Below are positions 24,584 to 31,701 of a stretch of 38,326 bases of DNA, one piece after another. The notes beneath the pieces were generated by a model. It saw only the letters and a program-made list of their open reading frames with translations. It was not told the origin of the DNA and ran no database searches. Numbering within the stretch: position 1 is the stretch's first letter; every line of letters starts with the position of its first letter. The position numbers and the translations under genes are program-made. This DNA comes from Spirochaetota bacterium (lineage in GTDB: Bacteria > Spirochaetota > Spirochaetia > DTKZ01), in the NCBI GenBank assembly GCA_026418195.1, contig JAOABU010000041.1, positions 1 through 38,326 of the forward strand. Direction: 5' to 3'.

Positions 24584-25700
24584 CGAACTAAAAGCCGGAA
24601 ATAGGTTTTCAAAACCGGTGTACATTGACAAAGAGAACATACTTGTTCCTCCTAATGTGCCGCTAAAACAGAAAGAAATCGATCGGCTGGTCCGTTGGGG
24701 TATAGAAACCGTAACTACGGAAGGGGATCTTTTATCAGAAGAACCTTGCTCCGAAAAAACGACAAAAGCGTCCCTTGCCAGTCTTCTGAAAGCACCCATG
24801 CATCAGGAGTTCCTGAAGATCTACACCACCATGCTGGAAGGAATGAAAACTGTATACTCGGCTATAAAGGAACGCCAAACCGTCGATACCGCTTCCATCA
24901 ATAAGATTGTGGATACCCTCATAAAAGTATTAAAAGAAAAAAAAGAAGAGTTTGTTCATTATATCTTTTTCGAGAATACCGGAGAAAGCAATTTTTCCCA
25001 GAACGCTCTCCATGGTGCTACCCTTTCCACTTTGATAGGGATGCAGATGGGAATTCTTCAGCACAAACTGTTTCCTCTTACTACGGGGGCTCTTCTCCAT
25101 GATGTAGGGATGCTCCGCATTCCCGAATCAATTGTAGAAAAACAGGGGAAATTGGATCCGAAGGAAGCCCAAACCATAAAGGTACATCCCATCTATTCGT
25201 ACACGATCATAAAGAAAGAACTCAACTATTCAGACGAGGTAGCTGTGGTAGCATTACAACATCACGAACGGTGGGATGGACAGGGGTATCCAAAGGGGCT
25301 TGCGGGAAAACAGATTCATCTCTATGCTCGAATTGTAAGTGTGGCAGATGCATACGAAGCGATGATCAGTAAACGTCCCTATCGGAATTCCATGATTGGG
25401 TATCAGGCAATGAAATCCCTTCTAAGCGATAATGGACGGAGGTTCGATCCGGATGTTTTGAAGATTTTCATCCAAAGTATGGGAATCTACCCATTGGGAA
25501 GCATCGTTCTTTTGAGCGATTCCAGTATTGGAAGTGTAGTGGAGACGAACTCTGAATCTCCTTTAAGACCCAAAGTAAGAATACTGATCGATCAGAAGGG
25601 TACCCCTATAGAGGCGGGGGCTGGACCTGTGATCGATCTTGAAACTGAAAAAAAGGTATTCATCGTAAAAGCGGTGGATCCAACAACATTACAGGCGTAG
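24564..25700 (+). CDS. HD-GYP domain cyclic-di-GMP phosphodiesterase
   Basis: 378 residues from ATG 24564, preceded by CAAAGGA; a start at 24513 would lie deep in the previous gene. An N-terminal DUF3391-like region of about 120 residues (MKVIKVSELKAGNRFSKPVY) is followed by the HD-GYP domain. Metal ligands are visible as H179-D180 (LLHDVGMLRIP), and the GYP signature HHERWDGQGYPKG begins at 233, followed by RIVSVADAYEAM and the RPYR motif. These enzymes hydrolyse c-di-GMP, which controls motility and attachment in spirochaetes. No receiver domain is fused, so control is probably through the N-terminal domain. A C-terminal extension of about 70 residues follows the domain. Confidence 0.93.
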   Translation: MKVIKVSELKAGNRFSKPVYIDKENILVPPNVPLKQKEIDRLVRWGIETVTTEGDLLSEEPCSEKTTKASLASLLKAPMHQEFLKIYTTMLEGMKTVYSAIKERQTVDTASINKIVDTLIKVLKEKKEEFVHYIFFENTGESNFSQNALHGATLSTLIGMQMGILQHKLFPLTTGALLHDVGMLRIPESIVEKQGKLDPKEAQTIKVHPIYSYTIIKKELNYSDEVAVVALQHHERWDGQGYPKGLAGKQIHLYARIVSVADAYEAMISKRPYRNSMIGYQAMKSLLSDNGRRFDPDVLKIFIQSMGIYPLGSIVLLSDSSIGSVVETNSESPLRPKVRILIDQKGTPIEAGAGPVIDLETEKKVFIVKAVDPTTLQA

Positions 25701-25707
25701 CACAGGT

Positions 25708-26067
25708 ATGAATACTGTTTCCAAAGGTCATAAAGGAGAACAGGTAGCAGCCGAGTATGTAAAGCAGAAAGGGTATACGGTTTTGGAACAAAACTACCGA
25801 CTTAAGCACGGGGAAATTGATCTTATTGCGCGGGATGGAGACACCATCGTGTTCTTCGAGATAAAGACATGGCGAACCTATGGAACGGATCAGATTCACT
25901 ATAGTATAGATCGTGTAAAACAAGGAAAGATTTTCTCCATTGCCAAAGTGTACCTCCGGGAGCATCCAGAATACGATGGAAACCCTGTTCGGTTCGATGT
26001 GATACTCGTACAGGGAGATGGGGGTAGAATCGAACATTATGCACATGCCTTCGATGAGGAACAGTGA
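25708..26067 (+). CDS. yraN: YraN/UPF0102 endonuclease-like protein
   Basis: 119 residues, the usual family size. It has the restriction-endonuclease-like core: GHKGEQVAAEYVKQKGYTVL, GEIDLIARDGDTIVFFEIKT (the E...D...ExK metal-site pattern) and RFDVILV. The family is widespread and its cellular role is unsettled, although DNA uptake or recombination has been proposed for some members. It lies 7 bp after the HD-GYP gene in the same operon. Confidence 0.92.
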   Translation: MNTVSKGHKGEQVAAEYVKQKGYTVLEQNYRLKHGEIDLIARDGDTIVFFEIKTWRTYGTDQIHYSIDRVKQGKIFSIAKVYLREHPEYDGNPVRFDVILVQGDGGRIEHYAHAFDEEQ

Positions 26068-26070
26068 TCC

Positions 26071-26235
26071 ATGGTTCGTGTGGCAAAACAGATTGATCCT
26101 AAACGAATCGAAGAACTGAAAAAGAAAATACAGGATCGCAAGTATCTTGATGCAGCTATTGCACGACTAGCTCAGACGTTGACCAATGAATTGGTTCGAA
26201 GGGAACGACCTTTAGGGAGGGAACATGAGTTCTAG
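26071..26235 (+). CDS. Small uncharacterised protein of 54 residues
   Basis: An ATG directly after the yraN stop (3-bp gap) opens 54 codons ending TAG at 26233-26235. The product is mostly charged helix: IDPKRIEELKKKIQDRKYLD, then AAIARLAQTLTNELVRRER. It overlaps the next gene by 11 bp, and both the tight spacing and the composition suggest a real cistron. The family is not recognised. It could be a small adaptor or a protein-interaction helix. Confidence 0.6.
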   Translation: MVRVAKQIDPKRIEELKKKIQDRKYLDAAIARLAQTLTNELVRRERPLGREHEF

Positions 26236-26599
26236 GCATCGAAGACGCAAGAAAGGTTCTCAAGGTCTACCGGGAGGAGAGAAAAAAACATCCCCCCTTC
26301 AAAAACCTCAAATCGAACAAGTGATTTGTCCCGTTTGCAATGCTCCGATTCAGGAAATTTACCTCTCCTTGGTAGACGCAACTTCGGGAAACACGGTTCA
26401 CTTTGATTGTGCCGTACAGCTCATACGTGAACGAGAGCCTCTTAGAGAGGGGGAAACCCTTGTGTATATAGGGTCTGGGACTTTTGCAATTTCGGATAGG
26501 GTTCCAGGTACAGGACCGTTCAATATTCGAAAGAAAATCCTATTCGAAGAGAAAGAGTCTGCGGCTCCTTGGAGAAGACGGATTGCCTTTTCTCTGTGA
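26225..26599 (+). CDS. Small zinc-ribbon-like conserved protein
   Basis: 124 residues, with AGGGAGGG before the ATG. The first 33 residues are strongly basic (MSSRHRRRKKGSQG). Then comes CPVC (about 37-40) and a second HFDC motif about 25 residues later, which together can bind one metal. The following VYIGSGTFAISDR looks like a beta-rich tail. The basic N-terminus and the Cys/His set suggest nucleic-acid or ribosome binding, but no function is established. It is the last gene of the plus-strand run before a convergent gene. Confidence 0.65.
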   Translation: MSSRHRRRKKGSQGLPGGEKKTSPLQKPQIEQVICPVCNAPIQEIYLSLVDATSGNTVHFDCAVQLIREREPLREGETLVYIGSGTFAISDRVPGTGPFNIRKKILFEEKESAAPWRRRIAFSL

Positions 26600-26627
26600 T
26601 TTTATAGGTCCTTTTGAGGCAATAATC

Positions 26628-27314
26628 CTAATTCCCTACAGGTTGAATCCAGTGTTGAATCACCTCCCTTGCCAGGGTCCTGACTTCTTTGGGAAAGGGC
26701 AAATCGGATATCCTCAATACGAAAGAAAAAAGCTCAGAGGAAAAGGGAGAATCAAAGTTGGGAGGATGTTCCCGCAGTAGAAGTAGAGTGGCGTACGCAA
26801 GATTAGCCTCCTGTTTAGGCAGGATATGTCTAGAAAAAATTTCCACGATTCCAGCAGATTCTTCCAACGTAAGAGGGGGAGGTTGCCTGCGCAGAGCATG
26901 AACTGCTTCCGCAATTACCATGGGTTCTGGGTCCTGAAAAAGAATTCCCTGTAGGATGCTTCTTGCTTCAGTTCCTTTTAAATAGCCTAATAAGAATGCA
27001 GCTTTCCGACGAACTTCGGGAAAATTCCGGGCTCCTCCTGATGGGGCTCGATCTGTTACTCCTTCTTCCGCTAACCGTTTCAAGATATATAATGCAGGTC
27101 GATCCCCAGAGGAAAGGGTTCCAGTCCGTAAACGCATTTCTAATTCTTCCAGAACTTGCAGTTTCATCGATTGATTCGGTAGCAAAGCCTGTTTCATAAG
27201 CAGAAAGTCTCCCAGGTTCATCGAAGGAACGACCCAATCAAGAGTTCCTTGGTCCTGGGAGAATAGGAAAGAGGCCAAGAGTATATAGCATCCGAACAGA
27301 ATTGAAACCTTCAT
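26628..27314 (-). CDS. Exported HEAT-repeat-like protein
   Basis: 228 residues. It has an N-terminal signal sequence (about 1-18, ILFGCYILLASFLFSQ) and a helical body with HEAT-like units such as EVRRKAAFLLGYLKGTEARS and EPMVIAEAVHALRRQPPP. It probably works outside the cytoplasm as a protein-binding scaffold; no partner can be named. It is transcribed divergently from coaD. No Shine-Dalgarno is present before the ATG, and TACAAT lies 8 nt upstream, suggesting a leaderless mRNA. Confidence 0.7.
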   Translation of the reverse strand: MKVSILFGCYILLASFLFSQDQGTLDWVVPSMNLGDFLLMKQALLPNQSMKLQVLEELEMRLRTGTLSSGDRPALYILKRLAEEGVTDRAPSGGARNFPEVRRKAAFLLGYLKGTEARSILQGILFQDPEPMVIAEAVHALRRQPPPLTLEESAGIVEIFSRHILPKQEANLAYATLLLLREHPPNFDSPFSSELFSFVLRISDLPFPKEVRTLAREVIQHWIQPVGN

Positions 27315-27322
27315 TTACTACT

Positions 27323-27357
27323 ATTGTATTTTCTTTATTCCCCGTGGTACAGTACCA
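27323..27357. promoter_or_regulatory. Overlapping divergent promoters with a palindrome before coaD
   Basis: For the minus gene, TACAAT (27323-27328 on the minus strand) ends 8 nt before its ATG. For coaD, TTGTAT (27324-27329), an 18-bp spacer and TACAGT (27348-27353) end 7 nt before its ATG. The two promoters share bases, so they would compete for polymerase. TGGTAC-A-GTACCA (27345-27357) is a perfect 6-bp palindrome covering the coaD -10 and could be an operator. Confidence 0.45.
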
Positions 27358-27360
27358 TTC

Positions 27361-27840
27361 ATGAAGGTGGTGATCCCCGGCTCGTTCGACCCTCCAACCA
27401 ATGGACATTTGAACCTGATCATGCGAGCTGCGCAGATATGGGATGAAATTGACGTAGTAATTGCTGAAAATCCCTCTAAGAAGTATACGTTTACCGCGAA
27501 GGAACGCAAACAAATGATGGAAACCTTGCTGAAGGAGTATCCCAACATCAAGGTAGCCATTTGGGATAAGCTGATCGTTGACTACGCTCAACAAACAGGA
27601 GCCCGCATTCTCATACGAGGGGTTCGAGCTCTAGCAGACTTTACCTACGAGTTCGAATTGTCCATGGTGAACAAAGGTCTAAATCCTTCCATCGAAACCA
27701 TTTTCATGCCTACCGATCCCAAGTATTTCGTTCTCCGTTCCAGTGCAATCAAAGAAATCGCGGCTTTCGGAGGAGACATTTCAACCATGGTTCCTCCTTT
27801 AGTGGCGGATGCATTGTACCGGAAGGTTAGGGGTTCTTGA
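27361..27840 (+). CDS. coaD: Phosphopantetheine adenylyltransferase CoaD
   Basis: 159 residues, the typical length. The nucleotidyltransferase signature GSFDPPTNGHLNLI includes T13 and H16 of the TxxH motif. Also visible are AENPSKKYTF, ILIRGVRALADFTYEFELS and YFVLRSSAIKEIA. The enzyme makes dephospho-CoA from 4'-phosphopantetheine and ATP in the cytoplasm. No Shine-Dalgarno precedes the ATG. The next gene, rpmF, follows after 61 bp, and then acpP, which needs the CoA-derived prosthetic group. Confidence 0.97.
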   Translation: MKVVIPGSFDPPTNGHLNLIMRAAQIWDEIDVVIAENPSKKYTFTAKERKQMMETLLKEYPNIKVAIWDKLIVDYAQQTGARILIRGVRALADFTYEFELSMVNKGLNPSIETIFMPTDPKYFVLRSSAIKEIAAFGGDISTMVPPLVADALYRKVRGS

Positions 27841-27901
27841 CATTCCCCTTGGCATAGATTATTTTGTTGTCCATTATTCAGTTAAGGGAAGAGGTTCATA
27901 C

Positions 27902-28090
27902 ATGGCAGTACCTAAATATAAACCATCTAAAGCAAGAACGAGACGCAGACACTCCATCAACCGAAAGCTGGAAACCCCTCTCCTTTCGGTATGCTCCAAC
28001 TGCGGAAATAAAGTGTTGCCCCATCGAGTCTGTGGAAAGTGCGGCTTTTACAATGGGAAACAGGTCTTAGAACCTGAAGATATGGCATAG
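27902..28090 (+). CDS. rpmF: Ribosomal protein bL32
   Basis: 62 residues from ATG 27902, with AAGAGG upstream. It begins MAVPKYKPSKARTRRRHSIN and has two CxxC pairs (CSNCGN and CGKCGF) that bind zinc, so this is the zinc-binding form of L32. In many bacteria rpmF sits next to fatty-acid genes; here acpP follows after 23 bp, without plsX or fabH between. Confidence 0.95.
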   Translation: MAVPKYKPSKARTRRRHSINRKLETPLLSVCSNCGNKVLPHRVCGKCGFYNGKQVLEPEDMA

Positions 28091-28113
28091 GAAAAGGTTA
28101 ACGGGAGGTAAGA

Positions 28114-28350
28114 ATGGACGAACTGTTCGAAAAAATGAAGAAAATTATCGCCGATAAGTTAGAGATCGATGAAAGTAAGATCACTTTGGATTCTTCCTTT
28201 CGTCAGGATCTAGGCGCCGATAGTTTGGATACCTATGAACTCGTATACGCCATAGAGGAAGAAATGGGCATTAGTATTCCCGATGAAAAGGCGAACGAGT
28301 TCGAAACGGTTCGGGATGCTCTGGAATACATCAAATCTCAAAAGAAGTAG
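28114..28350 (+). CDS. acpP: Acyl carrier protein
   Basis: 78 residues, acidic and helical. The phosphopantetheine attachment site is Ser37 in DLGADSLDTYELVYAIEE. GGGAGGTAA precedes the ATG. The protein carries acyl chains in fatty acid and lipid synthesis. It is followed 8 bp later by rnc, an adjacency found in several bacteria. Confidence 0.97.
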   Translation: MDELFEKMKKIIADKLEIDESKITLDSSFRQDLGADSLDTYELVYAIEEEMGISIPDEKANEFETVRDALEYIKSQKK

Positions 28351-28358
28351 TTGTTTGT

Positions 28359-29132
28359 GTGTTATTCAGGAAGACAGCAGATACTAGCACTAGGAAGGCG
28401 CCTCCGGTAACAGCAGAACGAAAAAAAGAACTATCCGTATTTCAGAAAGGTGCAGGAATAAGGTTCAGGAGTCTAGAGCTCCTGAACCTTGCTTTTTGTC
28501 ATCGATCTTATGCGAATGAACAATCCGTAGACATTGCAAACAACGAACGGTTAGAGTTCCTAGGGGATGCTGTATTGGGATTAATCGTCAGTGAATACCT
28601 GGTTGAACATCTTCCAGATCGGCAGGAAGGAATTTTAGCAAAGATCAAATCCTTTGTAGTGAGCGAAGAAAGTCTATCTACCATTGCAAAACGGTTGAAA
28701 GTCGATAATTTCATCCTAATTGGTCGAGGAGAGGAATACTCGGGGGGCCGAACCAAGAAGGCTATTTTAGCCGATGCGCTAGAAGCCATCATTGGTGCTT
28801 ATTTCATCGATTCTGGGTTGTCGGATTGTAAGAAATTTGTACTCAGCTTCATGGTGCCGGAAATTCAGAAAGTGATCGAAAACCGACATAGGAAAGATTA
28901 CAAAACATTGCTCCAAGAATACGTTCAGAAACGATTCAAAACCTATCCGAAGTATTTTCTAGTAAAAAAAACAGGCCCAGATCACGACAAGACGTTTTGG
29001 ATCGAGGTAAAGATTCTCGATAAGACCTATGGGCCTGGTCAAGGAAAGAATAAGAAAGAAGCTGAGCAGGATGCTGCCAGCATCGCATACAACGAGCTAG
29101 TTCCACAGGAAGAACAGGAACCTGTGTCTTAA
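28359..29132 (+). CDS. rnc: Ribonuclease III
   Basis: 257 residues. The start is GTG 28359, 8 bp after acpP, without a clear ribosome binding site. An N-terminal extension of about 25 residues precedes the nuclease domain. The signature NERLEFLGDAVLG gives the metal-binding residues E63, E66 and D70, and the second acidic patch is in ADALEAIIGAYF. The double-stranded RNA-binding domain occupies about 175-250 (DYKTLLQEYVQKRFKTYPKY). The enzyme processes rRNA precursors and some mRNAs. A perfect 12-bp hairpin lies inside codons 34-44. Confidence 0.96.
   Translation: MLFRKTADTSTRKAPPVTAERKKELSVFQKGAGIRFRSLELLNLAFCHRSYANEQSVDIANNERLEFLGDAVLGLIVSEYLVEHLPDRQEGILAKIKSFVVSEESLSTIAKRLKVDNFILIGRGEEYSGGRTKKAILADALEAIIGAYFIDSGLSDCKKFVLSFMVPEIQKVIENRHRKDYKTLLQEYVQKRFKTYPKYFLVKKTGPDHDKTFWIEVKILDKTYGPGQGKNKKEAEQDAASIAYNELVPQEEQEPVS
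28460..28497 (+). promoter_or_regulatory. Perfect 12-bp hairpin with a U-run inside the rnc coding sequence
   Basis: AAGGTTCAGGAG (28460-28471) and CTCCTGAACCTT (28479-28490) are exact inverted repeats around a 7-nt loop TCTAGAG; a U-G pair could extend the stem by one. GC and five T follow (28491-28497), giving the shape of an intrinsic terminator or attenuator. It may also be an RNase III target in its own mRNA. The codons also encode the conserved LLNLAFCHRS part of the enzyme. Confidence 0.7.
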
Positions 29133-29151
29133 TCCCCTTCTTTTGGAAGGT

Positions 29152-30513
29152 TCAGATTTTCAGTCGTTCTTGATAAAAATTTTTCGCCAATTTTAAGAGT
29201 GTTTCTTTCTCATTCATAGAAGGATCTTCTAGTACCGATTCTAAGAGGAACTGGAGGACGGTCCCCATAGCAGGACCGGTTGGGATACCGACCTCGGACA
29301 GGTCGTTCCCATTTACTGCAAGTTCTTTTAAGGAAAGGGGGGCAGATTGGGCAAGAACGGAGGCAATCCGTTCTCGAAACCGGGTCAACGTTCTGGGATC
29401 TTGACGTTTTCCAGCGGTAGCCCATCCATCGGCTTCTCGTAATGTGAACAGATCTTCCAAATGTTCTTTCCCTACCTTTCGTACGAACCGACGCACCGCT
29501 GCATCAGTCCAGGAATCCTCGTAATGAAACATATGGTGCAGAATTAGATGTGTCACCCGTTTTTCAAAGGCTACAGGGAATCGAAAGCGTCGTAGAATGT
29601 TGCTTGCCAACTGTGCAGAGGTTTGTTCATGACGGTGAAATACAATATCTCCTTCTGGAGTCATTGTCTTCACGATAGGCTTTCCAATGTCATGAAGGAG
29701 GGCAGCCCAACGAACTGTGGGGTTGTGTTTAGGGGCCGCGTCACAACAGAGGATGGAATGGGTGAACACATCAAAGGCATGAGATCCCTTCTGTTCTACC
29801 CCACGGCAAACCTCTAATTCTGGAAAAAGGATGGGAAGGATTCCGGTTTCCGTCATCAGATTGAACCCGATGGAGGGAGTTTCACTGGCCATGATCTTTT
29901 CCATCTCGTCCCGAAGTCGTTCAAACGATACGTTGCTTAGGGTAGGGGCAAGGACTCTCATGGCCTGCTTGGTTTGTTCCTCGATGGTAAACCGAAGTTG
30001 GACGCTAAAGCGCACTGCCCGAAGGATCCGTAGCGCATCCTCTTGGAAGCGCTCTTTCGGATCTCCCAGAGCACGAATAAGGCACCTCTTTACATCCTCT
30101 TGACCTCCATAGGGATCAATGAGGAGTTTTTCCCTGGGTTCGATGGCCATTGCATTGATGGTAAAATCCCTGCGCTTCAGATCTTCCTGTAAATCTCGGG
30201 TATAGTGTACATGATCTGGATGTCTGGCATCAGAATACGGGCCTTCGATGCGAAACGTAGTAGTTTCGAACTTTTGGCCTTTGTAGAGGATCGTTACCGT
30301 ACCATGTTTAATTCCCGTCGGGATCACTGTTTTAAAGAGGGGGAAGAGCTCTTCTGGAGTCGCATCGGTAGCTAGATCCCAATCTGTAGGGTTCTTATTG
30401 AGAAGAATGCTTCGGACCGCTCCTCCGACTACGTAGCACTGGTATCCCGCTTGCACGATTCGAGTATGCACTTCCAGTAGTTCTTTAGGAAAAGGATAAC
30501 GGATGCGCTCCAT
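29152..30513 (-). CDS. cca: CCA-adding enzyme / poly(A) polymerase-type nucleotidyltransferase with HD domain
   Basis: 453 residues from the ATG at 30513; ATGs at 30522 and 30549 are in frame, but the first overlaps a good -10 and the second its -35. The nucleotidyltransferase head has YVVGGAVRSILLNKNPTDWD with catalytic D44 and D46, then RRDFTINAMAI and the ALRILRAVRF helix. An HD domain in the C-terminal half reads WAALLHDIGKP, with HRHEQTSAQLA following. It repairs or adds CCA to tRNA 3' ends, and the tRNA-Val of this window lacks an encoded CCA. It converges on rnc with 19 bp between the stops. Confidence 0.93.
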   Translation of the reverse strand: MERIRYPFPKELLEVHTRIVQAGYQCYVVGGAVRSILLNKNPTDWDLATDATPEELFPLFKTVIPTGIKHGTVTILYKGQKFETTTFRIEGPYSDARHPDHVHYTRDLQEDLKRRDFTINAMAIEPREKLLIDPYGGQEDVKRCLIRALGDPKERFQEDALRILRAVRFSVQLRFTIEEQTKQAMRVLAPTLSNVSFERLRDEMEKIMASETPSIGFNLMTETGILPILFPELEVCRGVEQKGSHAFDVFTHSILCCDAAPKHNPTVRWAALLHDIGKPIVKTMTPEGDIVFHRHEQTSAQLASNILRRFRFPVAFEKRVTHLILHHMFHYEDSWTDAAVRRFVRKVGKEHLEDLFTLREADGWATAGKRQDPRTLTRFRERIASVLAQSAPLSLKELAVNGNDLSEVGIPTGPAMGTVLQFLLESVLEDPSMNEKETLLKLAKNFYQERLKI

Positions 30514-30520
30514 GAGCGGC

Positions 30521-30549
30521 ATTATTCCCCGTTCAAAACGTTGGGTCAA
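30521..30549 (-). promoter_or_regulatory. cca promoter giving a probable leaderless transcript
   Basis: On the minus strand TTGACC (30544-30549), 17-bp spacer, AATAAT (30521-30526). Seven nt separate the -10 from ATG 30513, so transcription should start at or beside that codon. A palindrome AAAAGCGCTTTT (30583-30594) lies about 35 bp upstream and could bind a regulator. Confidence 0.6.
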
Positions 30550-30605
30550 GCGAAAAAATATTGTGGAAAAGGTTTTTGTAGAAAAAGCGCTTTTCTATCC
30601 CCCCT

Positions 30606-30652
30606 AAAAAAAAAAAAAGAAAAAAGAGGGTGTCCCTACAGACACCCTCTTT
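30606..30652 (-). terminator. Rho-independent terminator of flaB
   Basis: Read on the minus strand, AAAGAGGGTGTC pairs with GACACCCTCTTT (30623-30634 with 30641-30652), a perfect 12-bp stem with a 6-nt loop, followed by a T-run interrupted once by C (13 T at 30606-30618). It lies 22 bp after the flaB stop codon. Confidence 0.96.
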
Positions 30653-30674
30653 GGGAAGCCCTTCGAGATCGCAT

Positions 30675-31547
30675 TTACCGCAAGAGTTGCAGTACGTCCT
30701 GTGCTTTCTGGTTCGCTTGGGCAAGCATGGCTGTGGAACTCTGAACCAGGATTTGGTTGGTGACATACCGAACCATCTCCTCCGCCATGTCGGTATCCCG
30801 TATCCGAGATTCCGAAGCCTGCATGTTTTCCGCTCCGATAGCCAGTCCTCTGCGGGCATGTTCCAGACGGTTCTGGTAGGCTCCTAGATCAGCCCTCTGC
30901 TTGTTCACCGTACGTAGAGCCTTGTCCAGCACTCCGATGGCAATGTTTGCCTTGTCTGGAGTAGAGAGGGAAATAAAGGTAGCTGAATGGGGCAGTCCAT
31001 TGGCGCTCTGGATTCCCAATCCCTGCGCGGTCATTGTACCAATATACACGCGTTCCCGTTGATCCATGTTTGCACCGATCTGGAACCACATACTAGCGGT
31101 TACCGTGTTTTCACCCGTCTCTTTAGCGAACCGACCCGTGAGGAGGTTCATACCGTTGAACTGGGCATGGGATGCGATCCGGTTGATTTCATCGATCAAC
31201 TGGGACACCTCCACCTGGATCTGCATTCGATCCTCTGTGGAATAGATTCCGTTCGCAGCCTGAACAGCTAGTTCCCGCATCCGTTGCAGAAGGTCCTGGG
31301 TTTCCTGCAGGTACCCTTCGGCTGTTTGAATGAGAGAGATTCCGTCCGCAGCATTCCGCTCCGCTCGTACTAACCCTCGGATCTGGGATCTCATTTTTTC
31401 AGACACCGCCAAGCCAGAAGCATCGTCCGAAGCACGATTGATCCGTTGCCCAGAACTTAGCTTCTCCATGTTCTTGTCGATGTTGATGTGGTTGAATTTG
31501 TTCTCCCGCTGTGCGAACATCGCACTGATGTTGTGGTTGATGATCAT
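30675..31547 (-). CDS. flaB: Periplasmic flagellar core filament protein FlaB
   Basis: 290 residues, close to the usual 285. The start at 31547 follows GGGAGGAT by 3 nt and reads [18 protein letters not shown], the spirochaetal FlaB start. Conserved N-terminal D0/D1 ([27 protein letters not shown]) and C-terminal D1/D0 ([20 protein letters not shown]) surround a short middle typical of FlaB ([20 protein letters not shown]). No signal peptide is present, as expected for export by the flagellar type III system. The gene is a single-gene unit with a strong terminator, a sigma-28-like promoter and a leader with CsrA-like sites. Confidence 0.97.
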   Translation of the reverse strand: MIINHNISAMFAQRENKFNHINIDKNMEKLSSGQRINRASDDASGLAVSEKMRSQIRGLVRAERNAADGISLIQTAEGYLQETQDLLQRMRELAVQAANGIYSTEDRMQIQVEVSQLIDEINRIASHAQFNGMNLLTGRFAKETGENTVTASMWFQIGANMDQRERVYIGTMTAQGLGIQSANGLPHSATFISLSTPDKANIAIGVLDKALRTVNKQRADLGAYQNRLEHARRGLAIGAENMQASESRIRDTDMAEEMVRYVTNQILVQSSTAMLAQANQKAQDVLQLLR

Positions 31548-31550
31548 AGC

Positions 31551-31606
31551 ATCCTCCCTGATAGAATTCCGGACATCCTTGTCCGGTAAAGCGTAGAACG
31601 CCTTAC
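31551..31606 (-). promoter_or_regulatory. Structured flaB leader with a CsrA-type hairpin and a GGA-containing ribosome binding site
   Basis: In mRNA sense, CCGGACA-AGGA-TGTCCGG (31569-31586) is a perfect 7-bp hairpin with GGA in its tetraloop. Its ACAAGGATGT core matches the CsrA consensus RUACARGGAUGU at 11 of 12 positions when flanks are included. About 20 nt later the ribosome binding site AGGGAGGAT (31551-31559) has a second GGA. A further imperfect hairpin (GTAA-GCGT/ACGC-TTAC, 31586-31606) begins the leader. CsrA represses flagellin translation through two such sites in Bacillus; the same role here is inferred. Confidence 0.6.
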
Positions 31607-31611
31607 TTACA

Positions 31612-31638
31612 ATGTCGGAGAAATTCAACCATACTTGA
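31612..31638 (-). promoter_or_regulatory. Sigma-28 (FliA)-like flaB promoter
   Basis: On the minus strand TCAAGTAT (31631-31638), 11-bp spacer, TCCGACAT (31612-31619). Compared with the flagellar consensus TAAAGTTT-N11-GCCGATAA it matches 6 of 8 and 5 of 8 bases with exact spacing. Transcription would begin near 31604, giving about 57 nt of leader. Confidence 0.45.
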
Positions 31639-31701
31639 GAAAGCCTCTTTACTTCTTGAGGAATTTCGATCGATAGTTGTAAGAGAAGGGGGAAACACTA
31701 G

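Noticed and set aside
31639-31701. TPP riboswitch upstream of thiN
   Set aside because: The gap to flaB is too short and none of the conserved THI-box sequences is present.
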